The notes beneath the pieces are model-generated. The model did not search any database and was not told the DNA's origin. It saw only the letters and a program-made list of their open reading frames with translations. Positions 51,507 through 61,234 of a stretch of 64,000 nt of DNA are shown here, one piece after another. Each line of letters begins with the position of its first letter. Position 1 is the stretch's first letter. The DNA comes from Ruminiclostridium hungatei. Its GTDB lineage: Bacteria > Bacillota > Clostridia > Acetivibrionales > DSM-1351. A program made the position numbers and the translations under genes. The stretch is from positions 62,001-126,000 of the forward strand of contig NZ_MZGX01000003.1 of the NCBI RefSeq assembly GCF_002051585.1. Reading direction: 5' to 3'.

Positions 51507-53170
51507 TTGATAAGCTTTGAGTCTCTGTACTCCTGGGGAGTCATGGATGTAATCTTTTTAAAGAACCGCGCAAAGTTGGTTGCGCTCAGGTATCCCACCG
51601 CTTCAGAAATCTCGTGGATTTTGTAGTCGGGATTCTCCAGCAGCTTTTTTGCCTTTTTTATGCGGCACTCGCTTATATAGTCCGAAAGATTCTTTCCTGT
51701 GACCTGCTTAAACAGGCGTGAAAGATAGGAGGGGTTAAAATACACTATTTCTGCAAGCCGAACCAGGGAGACTTCATCCTGCAGGTGCAGGTGTTCATTT
51801 ATATGCTTCTGAACAATTCCGATTACATCCTGGGCCCTTTTTTCTTCTTCGCTGTCCTTAATTTCAAACAGTATTTCTCCAAGCTGTTTGAGATATTCCA
51901 CTGCATATTTCCAGGACTCATGGTATTCCAGGTTCATAAGCTTGTACATACTGATTTTAAAAGCAATCTTTTCCGTAAGATTCCATTTGTTTATATGGGA
52001 CAGTATTACAAGGGCTATGGAATAATACTGCTCCACAGCAACTATATCATGCATGCTTTGGATTGCCGCCAGTTTTTCAGACAGTGTCATAAGGCATGAG
52101 AGGAAATCCTCCTTGGTACCGTTTTCAAGGATTTCTGCCAGGTCCACGGCCCTGTTGCGTACAGAGTTATCTTTTACTATCCTCGAATGGTTCTGGAGAT
52201 CCCTTTCAAGCAGGCTGGTATCTGAAAGAAGCAGTCCCTCCCCTTTTCCTATCCTGTAATTCAGAAGCATCTTCAGAGTAAAGTACCGGTCCTGAATTCC
52301 CCGCCAACTCACAGGAGTATCATCCAGAACAAAAGAAATGGATTTGCCCGTGCTGTTTGCGAAGGATTCCTGCATCAGCTCGGCAATTCCTTTAATGAAA
52401 GTAAGCATGTCGTTCCAATCCTCTTCCCCCGCACGTCTTTTCTCGCCTGTAACCGGCTGCAGGAACCATACTATAGTGGAGTTATCATGATTGAAGCATA
52501 CAAACTTCGTTTTTACTGAGATATATTGTTCTGCTATCAGCCTGATGCTTATGAACCATTCTGTTCTGACGGAATATGGAATTCCCTTGGGAATATCATC
52601 AATCCTTCCAGCCATCATAACAACCGGCTCCTTCATGGACAGAGGGATTTCAAGTTCATCAAACTGCTGCTGCTTTATTTCAGACATACTGATCTCTTCA
52701 TTGAGTATCCCCCTCAGAAATATGGTCTGAAGGAGATTCTTGGTAGTCCCAAGCTGTTCCTGGGCCTGCTTTACAAGGGCCGTACTTTTTAAATTTTCCT
52801 CTATCTTCAAGGCTGTTTTGGTAACTGTATCTATTATTTTTCCATAGCCTTCAGTCTTGAGGATATAGCTTACCCCTTCACTTTGAATGGCAGTATAGAC
52901 ATACTCGAATTCACTGTGCCCGGTGAGGAATATTACCTTGCATTCGGGCCACTTGCTGTGGATTGTTTCCAATAGCTGGATTCCGGTCATACCAGGCATA
53001 CAGATATCGGTCAGAACAATATCAATTCTTGTCCTGTTCAACAGGTTCAACGCTTCCTGTCCGGAATACGCCTTATAGATATCAAGCTCTACTTCCCTGA
53101 TACTACTCAGCACCTCACAGAGACCATCGGCAATTATTGCTTCGTCATCTACTATAAGCAGTCTAAACAT
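51503..53170 (-). CDS. yesN: YesN-type AraC family response regulator
   Basis: A 555-residue response regulator. N-terminal receiver domain (1-120, phospho-Asp in DIVLTDICMPG, about Asp55, Lys in FLTG..SEFEYV region), a long linker domain, and a C-terminal double helix-turn-helix AraC domain (about 450-550, FNPSYLSRLFKQVTGKNLSDYI, then FARFFKKITSMTPQEYR). It is phosphorylated by the YesM-type kinase whose stop codon overlaps its start by 8 bases. It likely activates the two promoters at 51444 and 47914. Confidence 0.92.
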   Translation of the reverse strand: MFRLLIVDDEAIIADGLCEVLSSIREVELDIYKAYSGQEALNLLNRTRIDIVLTDICMPGMTGIQLLETIHSKWPECKVIFLTGHSEFEYVYTAIQSEGVSYILKTEGYGKIIDTVTKTALKIEENLKSTALVKQAQEQLGTTKNLLQTIFLRGILNEEISMSEIKQQQFDELEIPLSMKEPVVMMAGRIDDIPKGIPYSVRTEWFISIRLIAEQYISVKTKFVCFNHDNSTIVWFLQPVTGEKRRAGEEDWNDMLTFIKGIAELMQESFANSTGKSISFVLDDTPVSWRGIQDRYFTLKMLLNYRIGKGEGLLLSDTSLLERDLQNHSRIVKDNSVRNRAVDLAEILENGTKEDFLSCLMTLSEKLAAIQSMHDIVAVEQYYSIALVILSHINKWNLTEKIAFKISMYKLMNLEYHESWKYAVEYLKQLGEILFEIKDSEEEKRAQDVIGIVQKHINEHLHLQDEVSLVRLAEIVYFNPSYLSRLFKQVTGKNLSDYISECRIKKAKKLLENPDYKIHEISEAVGYLSATNFARFFKKITSMTPQEYRDSKLIK

Positions 53171-54893
53171 TTTGTTCCTCCTTCTCCTGCATGATCGTGA
53201 TGGTAACCCTCAGTCCCCCTGCTTCCCCTTTTTCAAGAGACAAACCGCTTAGCGGGCCAAACTTCAGTTTAAGCCTTTGATGTATATTTTGCAAGCCAGT
53301 TACCTCAGCACTTTCAGAATTGTCATCCAGGGATTTTCTCATGGTTTCCAATATGTGCTGGTCCAGATTGCTTCCATTGTCTTCAACTACTATTCTGTAC
53401 TCATTCTCCAGCTTATCGAAACTGATTATAAGCAGCCCCTTCCCATTGGACATGGTCAACCCGTGCTCGAAGGCATTTTCAATAACCGGCTGCAGTATAA
53501 GCCGGGGAACAATCAATGGCTTAAAGCTGTCCGGAAGAGGATCGAACCTGACTTTAATCTGGTTTGAAAAGCGCATGGCCTGTATCTCCGAATATACCCT
53601 TGCATGATTGATCTCCTTCTCGATTGTAACTTCATCCGCAGCATTTCTTGTAATAAACTGAAAATATTGGCCCAACTGCTCGGTAAATATCTCCAGGTTT
53701 TCGTAATCACCTACCCTGGCCATGGTGTTCAATATGAAAAAGCTGTTATATAAAAAATGCGGCCGGATCTGAGATTGAAGCTGCTTCATCTCCGATTTCT
53801 GAACAAGTATCTTCTGCTTGTAAACCTGGTCAACCAGATTTTTCAGATTGTCCACCATGGAGTTAAACCTGTGGTAGATATATCGGAATTCATCATTGTG
53901 CCTGTGATCTATATTTATGTCAAAATCACCCTTTTCAACCTTTTTGAAGGAGGACGCCAGCTTGCCGATGGGCTTGTGTATAAACTGATACATGTAAATG
54001 GAATACAGCACGATTATAACCACAGCAGAAACTGTCAGCAGCAAAAACCATTTGCTGTACTTTTCAAGATCATGAAATACGGAATCCTCAGGCAGATATT
54101 TGCTGAGAGTGGAATTAAAGACACTTGAGGTTATCGATACCGCCAGATACCTGGTATTGTTCACGTGCACCACCTGCGCACCATTATCCATGGAGGCTAT
54201 CTGATTGTAAACATTCTGGTTCAAGTCGGTATTATTTGCGGCAATAATCGATTTGTTCTTTTTGTTGACAAACATGACACCTTCTTTGGGGTTTTGCGTC
54301 ATTGACTGCAATGCCTCCACAACTTTGTCCTTGGATATTTCAATAACTATTATAAAAAGTTTTTCCTTCCTTACCGCATATGAAAAGGGATACGAAACTG
54401 TCATATACTTTATTACATTTTCATCCATAGCGGCATCAGGCTGAGAGTCCAGATTTTTGATCCTGTCATACTGCGCCCTGTCAAATTCAGATACTGATGT
54501 AGCGGAGATAGTTCTTTCCAGAGCAGGCACCATGACATAAATATCCCCAATATACTTGCTGCTGTTTTTGACTGCATACAGCCGCTGCTGTACGCGGAGC
54601 ATCCTTTCCATCTGCTGGATGCTGTCCAGGGATTCCGGAACCGCCGCCAGGCGGTTCAGATCCTTGTCATTGACCAGTTCAATCTCAAGGGTTCTTACCC
54701 TGTTAATGTCATTTTCAAGGCTGTCTCTATAAAAGGAAAGCTGGGAAACAATAGAATTGGATATTTCTTTTCTCAGAGTACTGATACCCAGGTCATATAT
54801 AACTATACTCAGTATATATATGGGCATCAGAATTAAAATAAATGATATGATCAATCTCTTCAACACCGATTTGCGCCACAATTCTTTTTTCAT
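53163..54893 (-). CDS. yesM: YesM-type sensor histidine kinase
   Basis: A 576-residue kinase from ATG 54893, which has GGAGG 6-7 bases upstream (earlier in-frame starts would place that site inside the gene). Two membrane segments (about 12-34 and 285-305) enclose an extracellular sensor domain; then come HAMP, the His_kinase motif (QSQIRPHFLYNSFF, phospho-His) and an HATPase_c domain with N box (PRLILQPVIENAFEHG) and G1 (VVEDNGSN). It would sense an oligosaccharide or its bound receptor. Its promoter is a near-consensus sigma-A site at 54965-54993. Confidence 0.9.
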   Translation of the reverse strand: MKKELWRKSVLKRLIISFILILMPIYILSIVIYDLGISTLRKEISNSIVSQLSFYRDSLENDINRVRTLEIELVNDKDLNRLAAVPESLDSIQQMERMLRVQQRLYAVKNSSKYIGDIYVMVPALERTISATSVSEFDRAQYDRIKNLDSQPDAAMDENVIKYMTVSYPFSYAVRKEKLFIIVIEISKDKVVEALQSMTQNPKEGVMFVNKKNKSIIAANNTDLNQNVYNQIASMDNGAQVVHVNNTRYLAVSITSSVFNSTLSKYLPEDSVFHDLEKYSKWFLLLTVSAVVIIVLYSIYMYQFIHKPIGKLASSFKKVEKGDFDINIDHRHNDEFRYIYHRFNSMVDNLKNLVDQVYKQKILVQKSEMKQLQSQIRPHFLYNSFFILNTMARVGDYENLEIFTEQLGQYFQFITRNAADEVTIEKEINHARVYSEIQAMRFSNQIKVRFDPLPDSFKPLIVPRLILQPVIENAFEHGLTMSNGKGLLIISFDKLENEYRIVVEDNGSNLDQHILETMRKSLDDNSESAEVTGLQNIHQRLKLKFGPLSGLSLEKGEAGGLRVTITIMQEKEEQNV

Positions 54894-54964
54894 TTCAGCC
54901 TCCATACAAACAGGTTTTCCGGCTCCGTACGATTGAGTCCATATTTCTTTTTTGATATTTCCCA

Positions 54965-54993
54965 ATTATAATCTAAAAGGAAACATCTTTCAA
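54965..54993 (-). promoter_or_regulatory. Sigma-A promoter of yesMN
   Basis: TTGAAA (54988-54993), exactly 17 bases, TATAAT (54965-54970). Near-consensus; predicts transcription start around 54958 and a leader of about 65 bases. It lacks the repeat pair found at the other two promoters of the locus, so the sensor pair is probably made constitutively. Confidence 0.75.
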
Positions 54994-55073
54994 CAGGATT
55001 AATATGTATCCGGAATTGAGGTCTCACCGCCATTTACAGTCTTAGCAGCAGACAATCACAGATGGAAAAAATT

Positions 55074-55102
55074 AAGGGTTTGCTCACAGTGAGCAAACCC
55101 TT
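55074..55102 (-). terminator. Terminator of ftsH
   Basis: AAGGGTTTGCTCA (55074-55086) and TGAGCAAACCCTT (55090-55102) form a 13-bp perfect stem with a 3-base loop, then a T-run on the minus strand. It lies 17 bases after the ftsH stop and separates ftsH from the yesMN promoter. Confidence 0.9.
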
Positions 55103-55119
55103 TTGCTGTTAAGAATTAA

Positions 55120-56985
55120 TTAGCCTTCCAATTGAGGTGTGGTTGTTGCTCCTTCCAGCACTGCACCGTCGAATATTGCTTCAAATTCCGCACCTTCAAC
55201 CTTTTCCTTGTCTAAAAGTATTTCCGCCAGCCTGTTAAGCTTATCTATATTTTCACTCAAAAGTTTCAGCGTTCTTTCATATGCATTGTCGATGATACTT
55301 TTAACTTCATTATCAATTATTGCAGCGATTTCATCGCTGTAATCTCTTGAGTGGGCCAAATCCCTGCCTATAAATACTTCGTCGTTTTCGTTGCCGAAAA
55401 TCATATTCCCAAGCTTTTCACTCATACCATACTTGGTAACCATGTTCTTGGCAATTTGATTAACCTTCTTCAAATCACTGGAAGCACCTGTGCTGACTTC
55501 ATTAAGTATGATCTGTTCAGCCGCTCTTCCTCCAAGTGCAATGATGATTTCTTCTATCAACTGGGACTTGGTGTGGTAGCTCTTGTCCTCCTGTGGTCTG
55601 CTGGCCGTATAACCTCCTGCCATACCCGCCGGAATAATTGAAACCCTGTCAACCTTCTGGCTTGTGGATACAAGCTTGATAGCTATGGCATGGCCTGCCT
55701 CATGGAATGCCGTAACCTTCTTATCTTTCTCGCTCATAACACGGCTCTTCTTTTCAGGCCCCATCATTACCTTGAAGGCAGCTTCCTTGATTTCTTCATT
55801 CCCTATCTTTTTCTTGTTGGCCCTTGCAGTAAGCAAAGCCGCTTCATTAAGAAGATTCTCCAAATCGGCACCCGTAAAGCCCGGTGTTATTCTGGCCAAA
55901 TCGTCCAGCTTCACATCCTCTGAAAAAGGTTTGCCTCTGGAATGCACTCTTAAAATCTGTTCCCTGCCTTTTATATCAGGAAGCCCTACAACTACTCTTC
56001 TGTCAAATCTTCCCGGCCTCAGCAGGGCAGGGTCCAATATGTCCGGTCTGTTGGTGGCTGCAAGGATAATAACTCCTTCATTAATACCAAAGCCGTCCAT
56101 TTCTACCAGCAACTGATTAAGAGTTTGTTCCCTTTCATCATGTCCGCCGCCCAGGCCGGCTCCTCTGTGCCTTCCAACAGCATCTATTTCATCGATAAAC
56201 ACTATACATGGAGCATTTTTCTTAGCCTGCTCAAAGAGGTCACGAACACGGGACGCACCAACACCCACGAACATTTCTACAAAGTCCGAACCGCTTATAC
56301 TGAAGAAGGGTACTCCGGCTTCACCTGATACGGCCTTAGCCAGCAAAGTCTTACCTGTACCTGGAGGTCCCACCAGAAGAACACCTTTTGGTATTCTGGC
56401 TCCCAGCTCCACAAATTTCTTCGGCGCTTTAAGGAATTCAACAATTTCAGCAAGCTCTTCCTTTTCTTCGTCAGCCCCGGCCACATTTTCAAAGGTAACC
56501 TTCTTTTTGTCGTCAACTGTCATCTTGGCACGGCTCTTACCGAAGGACATCACTCTGTTGCCTCCTCCGCCGCCCTGAGACTGCTGGATAAAGAAAAACC
56601 AAATTAAAATAAGTATAATTACAAATCCGATTGTGGGTAAAATGGAGACCCACCAGGGTGCCTGCGGCGGAGTTGTAACATTGAATTTATCTATAATTTT
56701 GCTTTCATAAGCATTTGTAAATCTATCTGATGCAGATGTAACATCCGGAGGAACTGTAACTACATACTTTGTAGCTTTGCTCTTTTCATCCAGAGGTTTT
56801 CTGAGTTCTACGGTAGCTGTGTCGGTTTGCAGCCCGATACTTTTTACATTGCCAACCTCCATCTGAGTTAATAATTGGCCGTATTCCATTTTTGGCGGAT
56901 TATCAGATGCAGTATAAAAAGTGATTATTACTAAAATTATTATAAAAATAATAATATAAAAACTGATACCCTTAAAATATTTCAA
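55120..56985 (-). CDS. ftsH: ATP-dependent zinc metalloprotease FtsH
   Basis: A 621-residue membrane AAA protease. Two membrane helices (about 7-27 and 113-135) flank an extracytoplasmic domain; the cytosolic part has Walker A GPPGTGKT, Walker B VFIDEIDA, the arginine finger region [18 protein letters not shown], and the zinc site HEAGH. FtsH degrades misassembled membrane proteins and short-lived regulators. The start is TTG at 56985, with AAGGAGG 7 bases upstream, so translation may be modest. It follows hpt after 223 bases, the usual tilS-hpt-ftsH order. Confidence 0.96.
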   Translation of the reverse strand: MKYFKGISFYIIIFIIILVIITFYTASDNPPKMEYGQLLTQMEVGNVKSIGLQTDTATVELRKPLDEKSKATKYVVTVPPDVTSASDRFTNAYESKIIDKFNVTTPPQAPWWVSILPTIGFVIILILIWFFFIQQSQGGGGGNRVMSFGKSRAKMTVDDKKKVTFENVAGADEEKEELAEIVEFLKAPKKFVELGARIPKGVLLVGPPGTGKTLLAKAVSGEAGVPFFSISGSDFVEMFVGVGASRVRDLFEQAKKNAPCIVFIDEIDAVGRHRGAGLGGGHDEREQTLNQLLVEMDGFGINEGVIILAATNRPDILDPALLRPGRFDRRVVVGLPDIKGREQILRVHSRGKPFSEDVKLDDLARITPGFTGADLENLLNEAALLTARANKKKIGNEEIKEAAFKVMMGPEKKSRVMSEKDKKVTAFHEAGHAIAIKLVSTSQKVDRVSIIPAGMAGGYTASRPQEDKSYHTKSQLIEEIIIALGGRAAEQIILNEVSTGASSDLKKVNQIAKNMVTKYGMSEKLGNMIFGNENDEVFIGRDLAHSRDYSDEIAAIIDNEVKSIIDNAYERTLKLLSENIDKLNRLAEILLDKEKVEGAEFEAIFDGAVLEGATTTPQLEG

Positions 56986-57208
56986 ATATCTCCCTCCTTA
57001 TGCTTACCAAGGTACCAAATCCAGTCCATAGGCCGATTCAACACACCCCACCTACGTTCTACCATTTATAAATTTAATACCAATCTGTTGATTCGTTCAA
57101 ACAAGAAACTAAAGTTTATTTGATTTTTCCTGCCTTTGTACAGTATATATTATATTAGCATATACAATTATAAAACACAACAAACTCAATTGTCTGCCAC
57201 TTTTTTAA

Positions 57209-57748
57209 TTATTTCTGGTAAATTTCCTTTTTGAGAATGCATACCTCCGGGATATTCCTGTACTTTCCGGCATAATCAAGACCATAGCCTATAACGAATT
57301 CATCCGGGATTTCTATCCCCTTGTATTTAACCTGGACTTCTGCCTTTCTCCTGGACGGCTTGTCCAAGGCTGCGCAGATTTCCACACTGAGAGGTCCTCT
57401 GGTTTTAAGAAGTTCTACAAGATGGTTCAATGTAAGGCCGGTGTCTATAATATCCTCAACAATTAATACATGCTTCCCGGATATATTTATATCCACATCC
57501 TTGATGATTTTTACCACTCCTGAGGATTTGGATGAGTCTCCATAGCTGGAAACAGATATAAAATCCAAATCAACCGGTATGCTGATTTTTCTTGCCAAAT
57601 CTGCAAGGAATATAAATCCGCCCTTTAAAACCCCGATTATGACCAATTCCTCTCCTTCATAGTCCCTTGAAATGCGGCTGCCCAGTTCTTCAACCTGCCT
57701 GTCCAGCTCCGCTTTCGTTATCAGTACGCGCTCAACTACGTCGTCCAT
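57209..57748 (-). CDS. hpt: Hypoxanthine phosphoribosyltransferase
   Basis: A 179-residue purine salvage enzyme converting hypoxanthine or guanine with PRPP to IMP or GMP. The PRPP loop VLIVEDIIDTGLTL and the LVIIGVLKGGFIFLADLAR segment are diagnostic. GGGGGA lies 9-10 bases before the ATG. It lies between tilS and ftsH, the conserved Gram-positive order. Confidence 0.95.
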   Translation of the reverse strand: MDDVVERVLITKAELDRQVEELGSRISRDYEGEELVIIGVLKGGFIFLADLARKISIPVDLDFISVSSYGDSSKSSGVVKIIKDVDINISGKHVLIVEDIIDTGLTLNHLVELLKTRGPLSVEICAALDKPSRRKAEVQVKYKGIEIPDEFVIGYGLDYAGKYRNIPEVCILKKEIYQK

Positions 57749-57847
57749 GTGCCACTTATCCCCCTTGTTAAGTTTTAACCTGAATCATCTCTTATTTGAC
57801 CCATTCCGGCATTTGTGCCGCCCCAGGAAAATTTCTCTATAAGCCCG

Positions 57848-59281
57848 TTATTCAAATTTCATATAAGTAATCATTAATACAGATTTAGTATTATCAGTTA
57901 CTTTATAATTATCACTTGTTTTATTTCCTATAATCCAAATAATCTCCTTATTTATGGAAATTAGTGGGAAGCTGTCCCTTTGTTCTCTAGGAATTTTTAT
58001 GTCGATAAAGTATTCTTTCAATTTCTTCGTTCCATTTGCCCGCAAAGGCTTGAAAATATCACCATCCCGCCTGTTTCTTACCACTAATTGAAAATTCTTG
58101 TCCGCACAGAGTCTATTTTCTATTTTGTCATAATCAAAAAACTCTGTGTCAGAGTCCTGTTTCTTACTTAAAAACTTCCTGCATTGCTCAATTGAATCAA
58201 AATGATGTATTTCTGCTTTAATTTTGCAGCCTGTACCGCTTATTTCAATCTCACAGGGAGGGCTCAGCAGGAACTCAAACCTTTCAATTTCATGATCAGT
58301 ATGTTTTTGTATAGCTATGGTACTATAGGATTTGACCGCCATATAGCCAAACGGCAGATCAAGCCTTGAACCTGTCCGTCCGCCCGCAATCAGTTGGAGA
58401 AGCTTGTCAATGTGGATGTATTCCAGTCCGGTTGTTCTTTGGCTGGCCTCGGAAAAAGCAAGCCTCAGCACCCGGCTGCAAACGGCACGATGAAGCTGGG
58501 ACAAACTCTCCAGATCCAATTCTACAAAATCGCATCTTTTCTCAACTACAGCTCTTTTATAGTATAATTCAGAATTATATCGTAAATAATCTTCATCTGC
58601 TACAAGAATTTTTGATAAACGCAGCAAATTATCTGTAATGTCGGCCCCTGCCGCAGCATTTATTTCCGGAAGTACCTTTAATCTGATTCTGTTTCTGAAA
58701 AAATCAGTATGAAGATTTGAACTGTCTGTGATTGCTTCAAGGCCCCGGCCGTCAACATATCCTTCAATGCTGCCTCTCTCGGCATCCAGCAGCGGCCTTA
58801 TGATATTGTCCCTTTTATACTCTATGCCTTTAAGTCCTTCAGGGCCTGTACCCCGGAAAAGTCTCATAAGCAAGGTTTCTGCCTGATCATTTTTCGAGTG
58901 GGCTACAGCAATTTTGTGGGCGGACTTTTCCTCAAGTACCCTGTTAAAGATCTCATATCTTGCGTTTCTTCCCGCCTCCTCCAGAGATATTTTCTCCAGG
59001 AGGGCTTTATTTGCAATATCAATCCTCTCCACGACGGCTTCCAGTCCCATTTTGCCGCAGAGATCCTTCACAAAGCTTTCATCCCGCATTGCCTCTTCAC
59101 CCCGGAGCATGTGATTTACATGGACGGGATAAAGCTTCAGCGAGTATTCTTCCGCTATTGAATACAGAATATGGAGAAGGCATACTGAGTCATACCCCCC
59201 GGATATTCCCACCACGATACCATCTCCATAATTAATCAGCCTATTTTTTTTAATTGTATCCAGAACCTGTTGTTTCAGCAT
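57848..59281 (-). CDS. tilS: tRNA(Ile)-lysidine synthase
   Basis: A 477-residue enzyme that attaches lysine to C34 of the tRNA-Ile2 anticodon so it reads AUA. The ATP pyrophosphatase loop GISGGYDSVCLLH is at the N-terminus, with the N-type PP-loop fold to about 215, a linker and a C-terminal domain ending in KIPREQRDSFPLI, the TilS C-domain. The usual Ser-Gly-Gly-x-Asp-Ser is intact. AGAGGAT lies 6 bases before the ATG. Confidence 0.93.
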   Translation of the reverse strand: MLKQQVLDTIKKNRLINYGDGIVVGISGGYDSVCLLHILYSIAEEYSLKLYPVHVNHMLRGEEAMRDESFVKDLCGKMGLEAVVERIDIANKALLEKISLEEAGRNARYEIFNRVLEEKSAHKIAVAHSKNDQAETLLMRLFRGTGPEGLKGIEYKRDNIIRPLLDAERGSIEGYVDGRGLEAITDSSNLHTDFFRNRIRLKVLPEINAAAGADITDNLLRLSKILVADEDYLRYNSELYYKRAVVEKRCDFVELDLESLSQLHRAVCSRVLRLAFSEASQRTTGLEYIHIDKLLQLIAGGRTGSRLDLPFGYMAVKSYSTIAIQKHTDHEIERFEFLLSPPCEIEISGTGCKIKAEIHHFDSIEQCRKFLSKKQDSDTEFFDYDKIENRLCADKNFQLVVRNRRDGDIFKPLRANGTKKLKEYFIDIKIPREQRDSFPLISINKEIIWIIGNKTSDNYKVTDNTKSVLMITYMKFE

Positions 59282-59334
59282 TATAAATCCTCTTGTTAAG
59301 GAAAATCTGAATAAAAATCATATGACCATTATTT

Positions 59335-60675
59335 TTATTGCCTGAATTTCTCAAGATTTGCAAACTTTGTGTACTGCCCCAGCCACACCAGCTCAACCGT
59401 TCCGGTGGAACCGCTTCTGTGCTTGGCCAGAATAACCTCTGCTATGTTTTTCTTCTCGGTATCGGGGTTATAGTAGTCATCACGGTACAAAAACATAACA
59501 ATGTCGGCATCCTGCTCAATTGCTCCTGATTCCCTCAAGTCACTGAGTATAGGTCTGTGGTCTGTTCTGGTTTCAGCGGCACGGCTCAACTGAGACAGGC
59601 ATATGACAGGAATATTTATTTCCTTTGCCAGGATTTTAAGAGAGCGGGAAATTTCCGATATCTCCTGCTGCCTGTTCTCGCCTCTGGACTTGCTCCCCTG
59701 CATCAACTGCAGGTAATCAATAACCACCAGTCCCAGATTATGTTCAAGCTTAAGCCTTCTGCATTTAGCCCTTATTTCGGTAATCGAAATGCCCGGCGTA
59801 TCGTCTATGAATATGGGTGCCTCCGACAGCGGTCCCAGGGCTCTGGCCACTTTCTGCCAGTCGTTGTCCTCGAGCTGACCCGTCTTCATTTTGTTGCTGT
59901 CCACCATAGCCTCGCTGCAGAGCATTCTGTTGACCAACTGCTCCTTTGACATTTCCAGGCTGAATATTGCAACCGGTATGCCACTATGAACCGCGGCATT
60001 CTGGGCCAGGTTCAGGGCAAAGGCCGTCTTTCCCATGGCAGGCCTTGCAGCGACCAGGACAAGATCCGAGTTGTGCAGTCCCGAGGTTTTAAAATCCAGG
60101 TCTGAAAAACCGGTGGGAATACCGGTAATATGACCTTTGTTATTATATAACTCTTCAAGCTTGTTGAAGGTGTCTACAAGTACATCTTTTATTGGTACAA
60201 AACCCTGGGAGCTTCTCTTTTGAAGAATATCAAAAATATTCTGTTCCGCTTTGTCCAAAATAAAGGACACCTCTTCAGAGGCACTGAAACCCAGCTCCAC
60301 AATGTCGGAAGATGCCCTTATGAGCTTTCTCAGCAAAGATTTTTCTTCAACTATTTTTGCGTAGTGCTTTACATTTGAAGTAGTGGGCACCTCTGTGGCT
60401 ATATTTGTCAGGTATTCCAGCCCGCCCACCAGCTCAAGCTTGCCATGAAGCTTCAGCCTCTCGGAGACGGTGATCAAATCTATAGGCTGGGCTCTATCAA
60501 AAAGTTCAATGATTACATCATAAATTTCCTTGTGGTCTGGTCTGTAGAAATCCTCCGGTTTAAGAACTTCCATGACAACCGGAATTACTTCCTTGTCAAT
60601 CAGCATGGAGCCAATAACCGACTGCTCGGCTTCTATGCTTTGAGGAGGAATTCTCCCAAGAGTTCCTAACTCCAT
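59335..60675 (-). CDS. dnaB: Replicative DNA helicase
   Basis: A 446-residue DnaB. N-terminal helical domain (about 8-110, PPQSIEAEQSVIGSML), RecA-like ATPase with Walker A ARPAMGKTAFALN, Walker B LVVIDYLQLM, and the QLSRAAETR arginine-containing segment. It unwinds DNA at the replication fork as a hexamer. In Firmicutes it normally follows rplI, as here. GGGGAAGAG precedes the ATG. Confidence 0.96.
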   Translation of the reverse strand: MELGTLGRIPPQSIEAEQSVIGSMLIDKEVIPVVMEVLKPEDFYRPDHKEIYDVIIELFDRAQPIDLITVSERLKLHGKLELVGGLEYLTNIATEVPTTSNVKHYAKIVEEKSLLRKLIRASSDIVELGFSASEEVSFILDKAEQNIFDILQKRSSQGFVPIKDVLVDTFNKLEELYNNKGHITGIPTGFSDLDFKTSGLHNSDLVLVAARPAMGKTAFALNLAQNAAVHSGIPVAIFSLEMSKEQLVNRMLCSEAMVDSNKMKTGQLEDNDWQKVARALGPLSEAPIFIDDTPGISITEIRAKCRRLKLEHNLGLVVIDYLQLMQGSKSRGENRQQEISEISRSLKILAKEINIPVICLSQLSRAAETRTDHRPILSDLRESGAIEQDADIVMFLYRDDYYNPDTEKKNIAEVILAKHRSGSTGTVELVWLGQYTKFANLEKFRQ

Positions 60676-60731
60676 ATCTCTTCCCCATTCTAATAACAGT
60701 AATTATTACCCCTGATTCCCTGGTCGCTTCT

Positions 60732-61178
60732 TTACAAGCTTTCTATTTTAACAGTAAACTTTGAACTGATTTCCGGATAAAGCTTGACCTCTGCCTCAAA
60801 AGTCCCTATAGCTTTTATAGCTTCAGGCATTACAAGCTTTTTCCTGTCAATATCCAGCTTGTGCTGGGTTTTCAGGGTTTCTGCCACATCCTTGCTGGTA
60901 ATGGAGCCAAAAAGCTTGCCGTTTTCACCGGCTTTGACCTTTATGGTTACTGTGATGTTCTTTATCTTATTGGCAAGCTCCCTGGCCTGGGCTATTTCCT
61001 TTTCCTTCTTATGGGCCTCTGCTTCCTTTTTTGTCTTCATTATATTCATATTTGCAGCGGTAGCTTCAACAGCAAGTCCCTTGGGAAACAAAAAATTCCT
61101 GGCGTATCCGTCACTGGCCTCAACCATCTGCTCCTTCTTACCCAAACCCTTAACATCTTCTTTTAATATAACCTTCAT
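60732..61178 (-). CDS. rplI: 50S ribosomal protein L9
   Basis: A 148-residue L9. The N-terminal RNA-binding lobe (MKVILKEDVKGLGKKEQ, VSDGYARNFL-type GYARNFLFPKGLA) and the C-terminal lobe (SITSKDVAETL) are standard, joined by a long helix. GGGAGG lies 4-5 bases before the ATG. It follows gdpP with a 56-base gap and precedes dnaB, the classic gdpP-rplI-dnaB order. Confidence 0.97.
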   Translation of the reverse strand: MKVILKEDVKGLGKKEQMVEASDGYARNFLFPKGLAVEATAANMNIMKTKKEAEAHKKEKEIAQARELANKIKNITVTIKVKAGENGKLFGSITSKDVAETLKTQHKLDIDRKKLVMPEAIKAIGTFEAEVKLYPEISSKFTVKIESL

Positions 61179-61234
61179 ATTAACCTCCCGCGCCGTGCTA
61201 TGGCTTAAGCCGCACAGCGGCTCCGTATTTGTAT

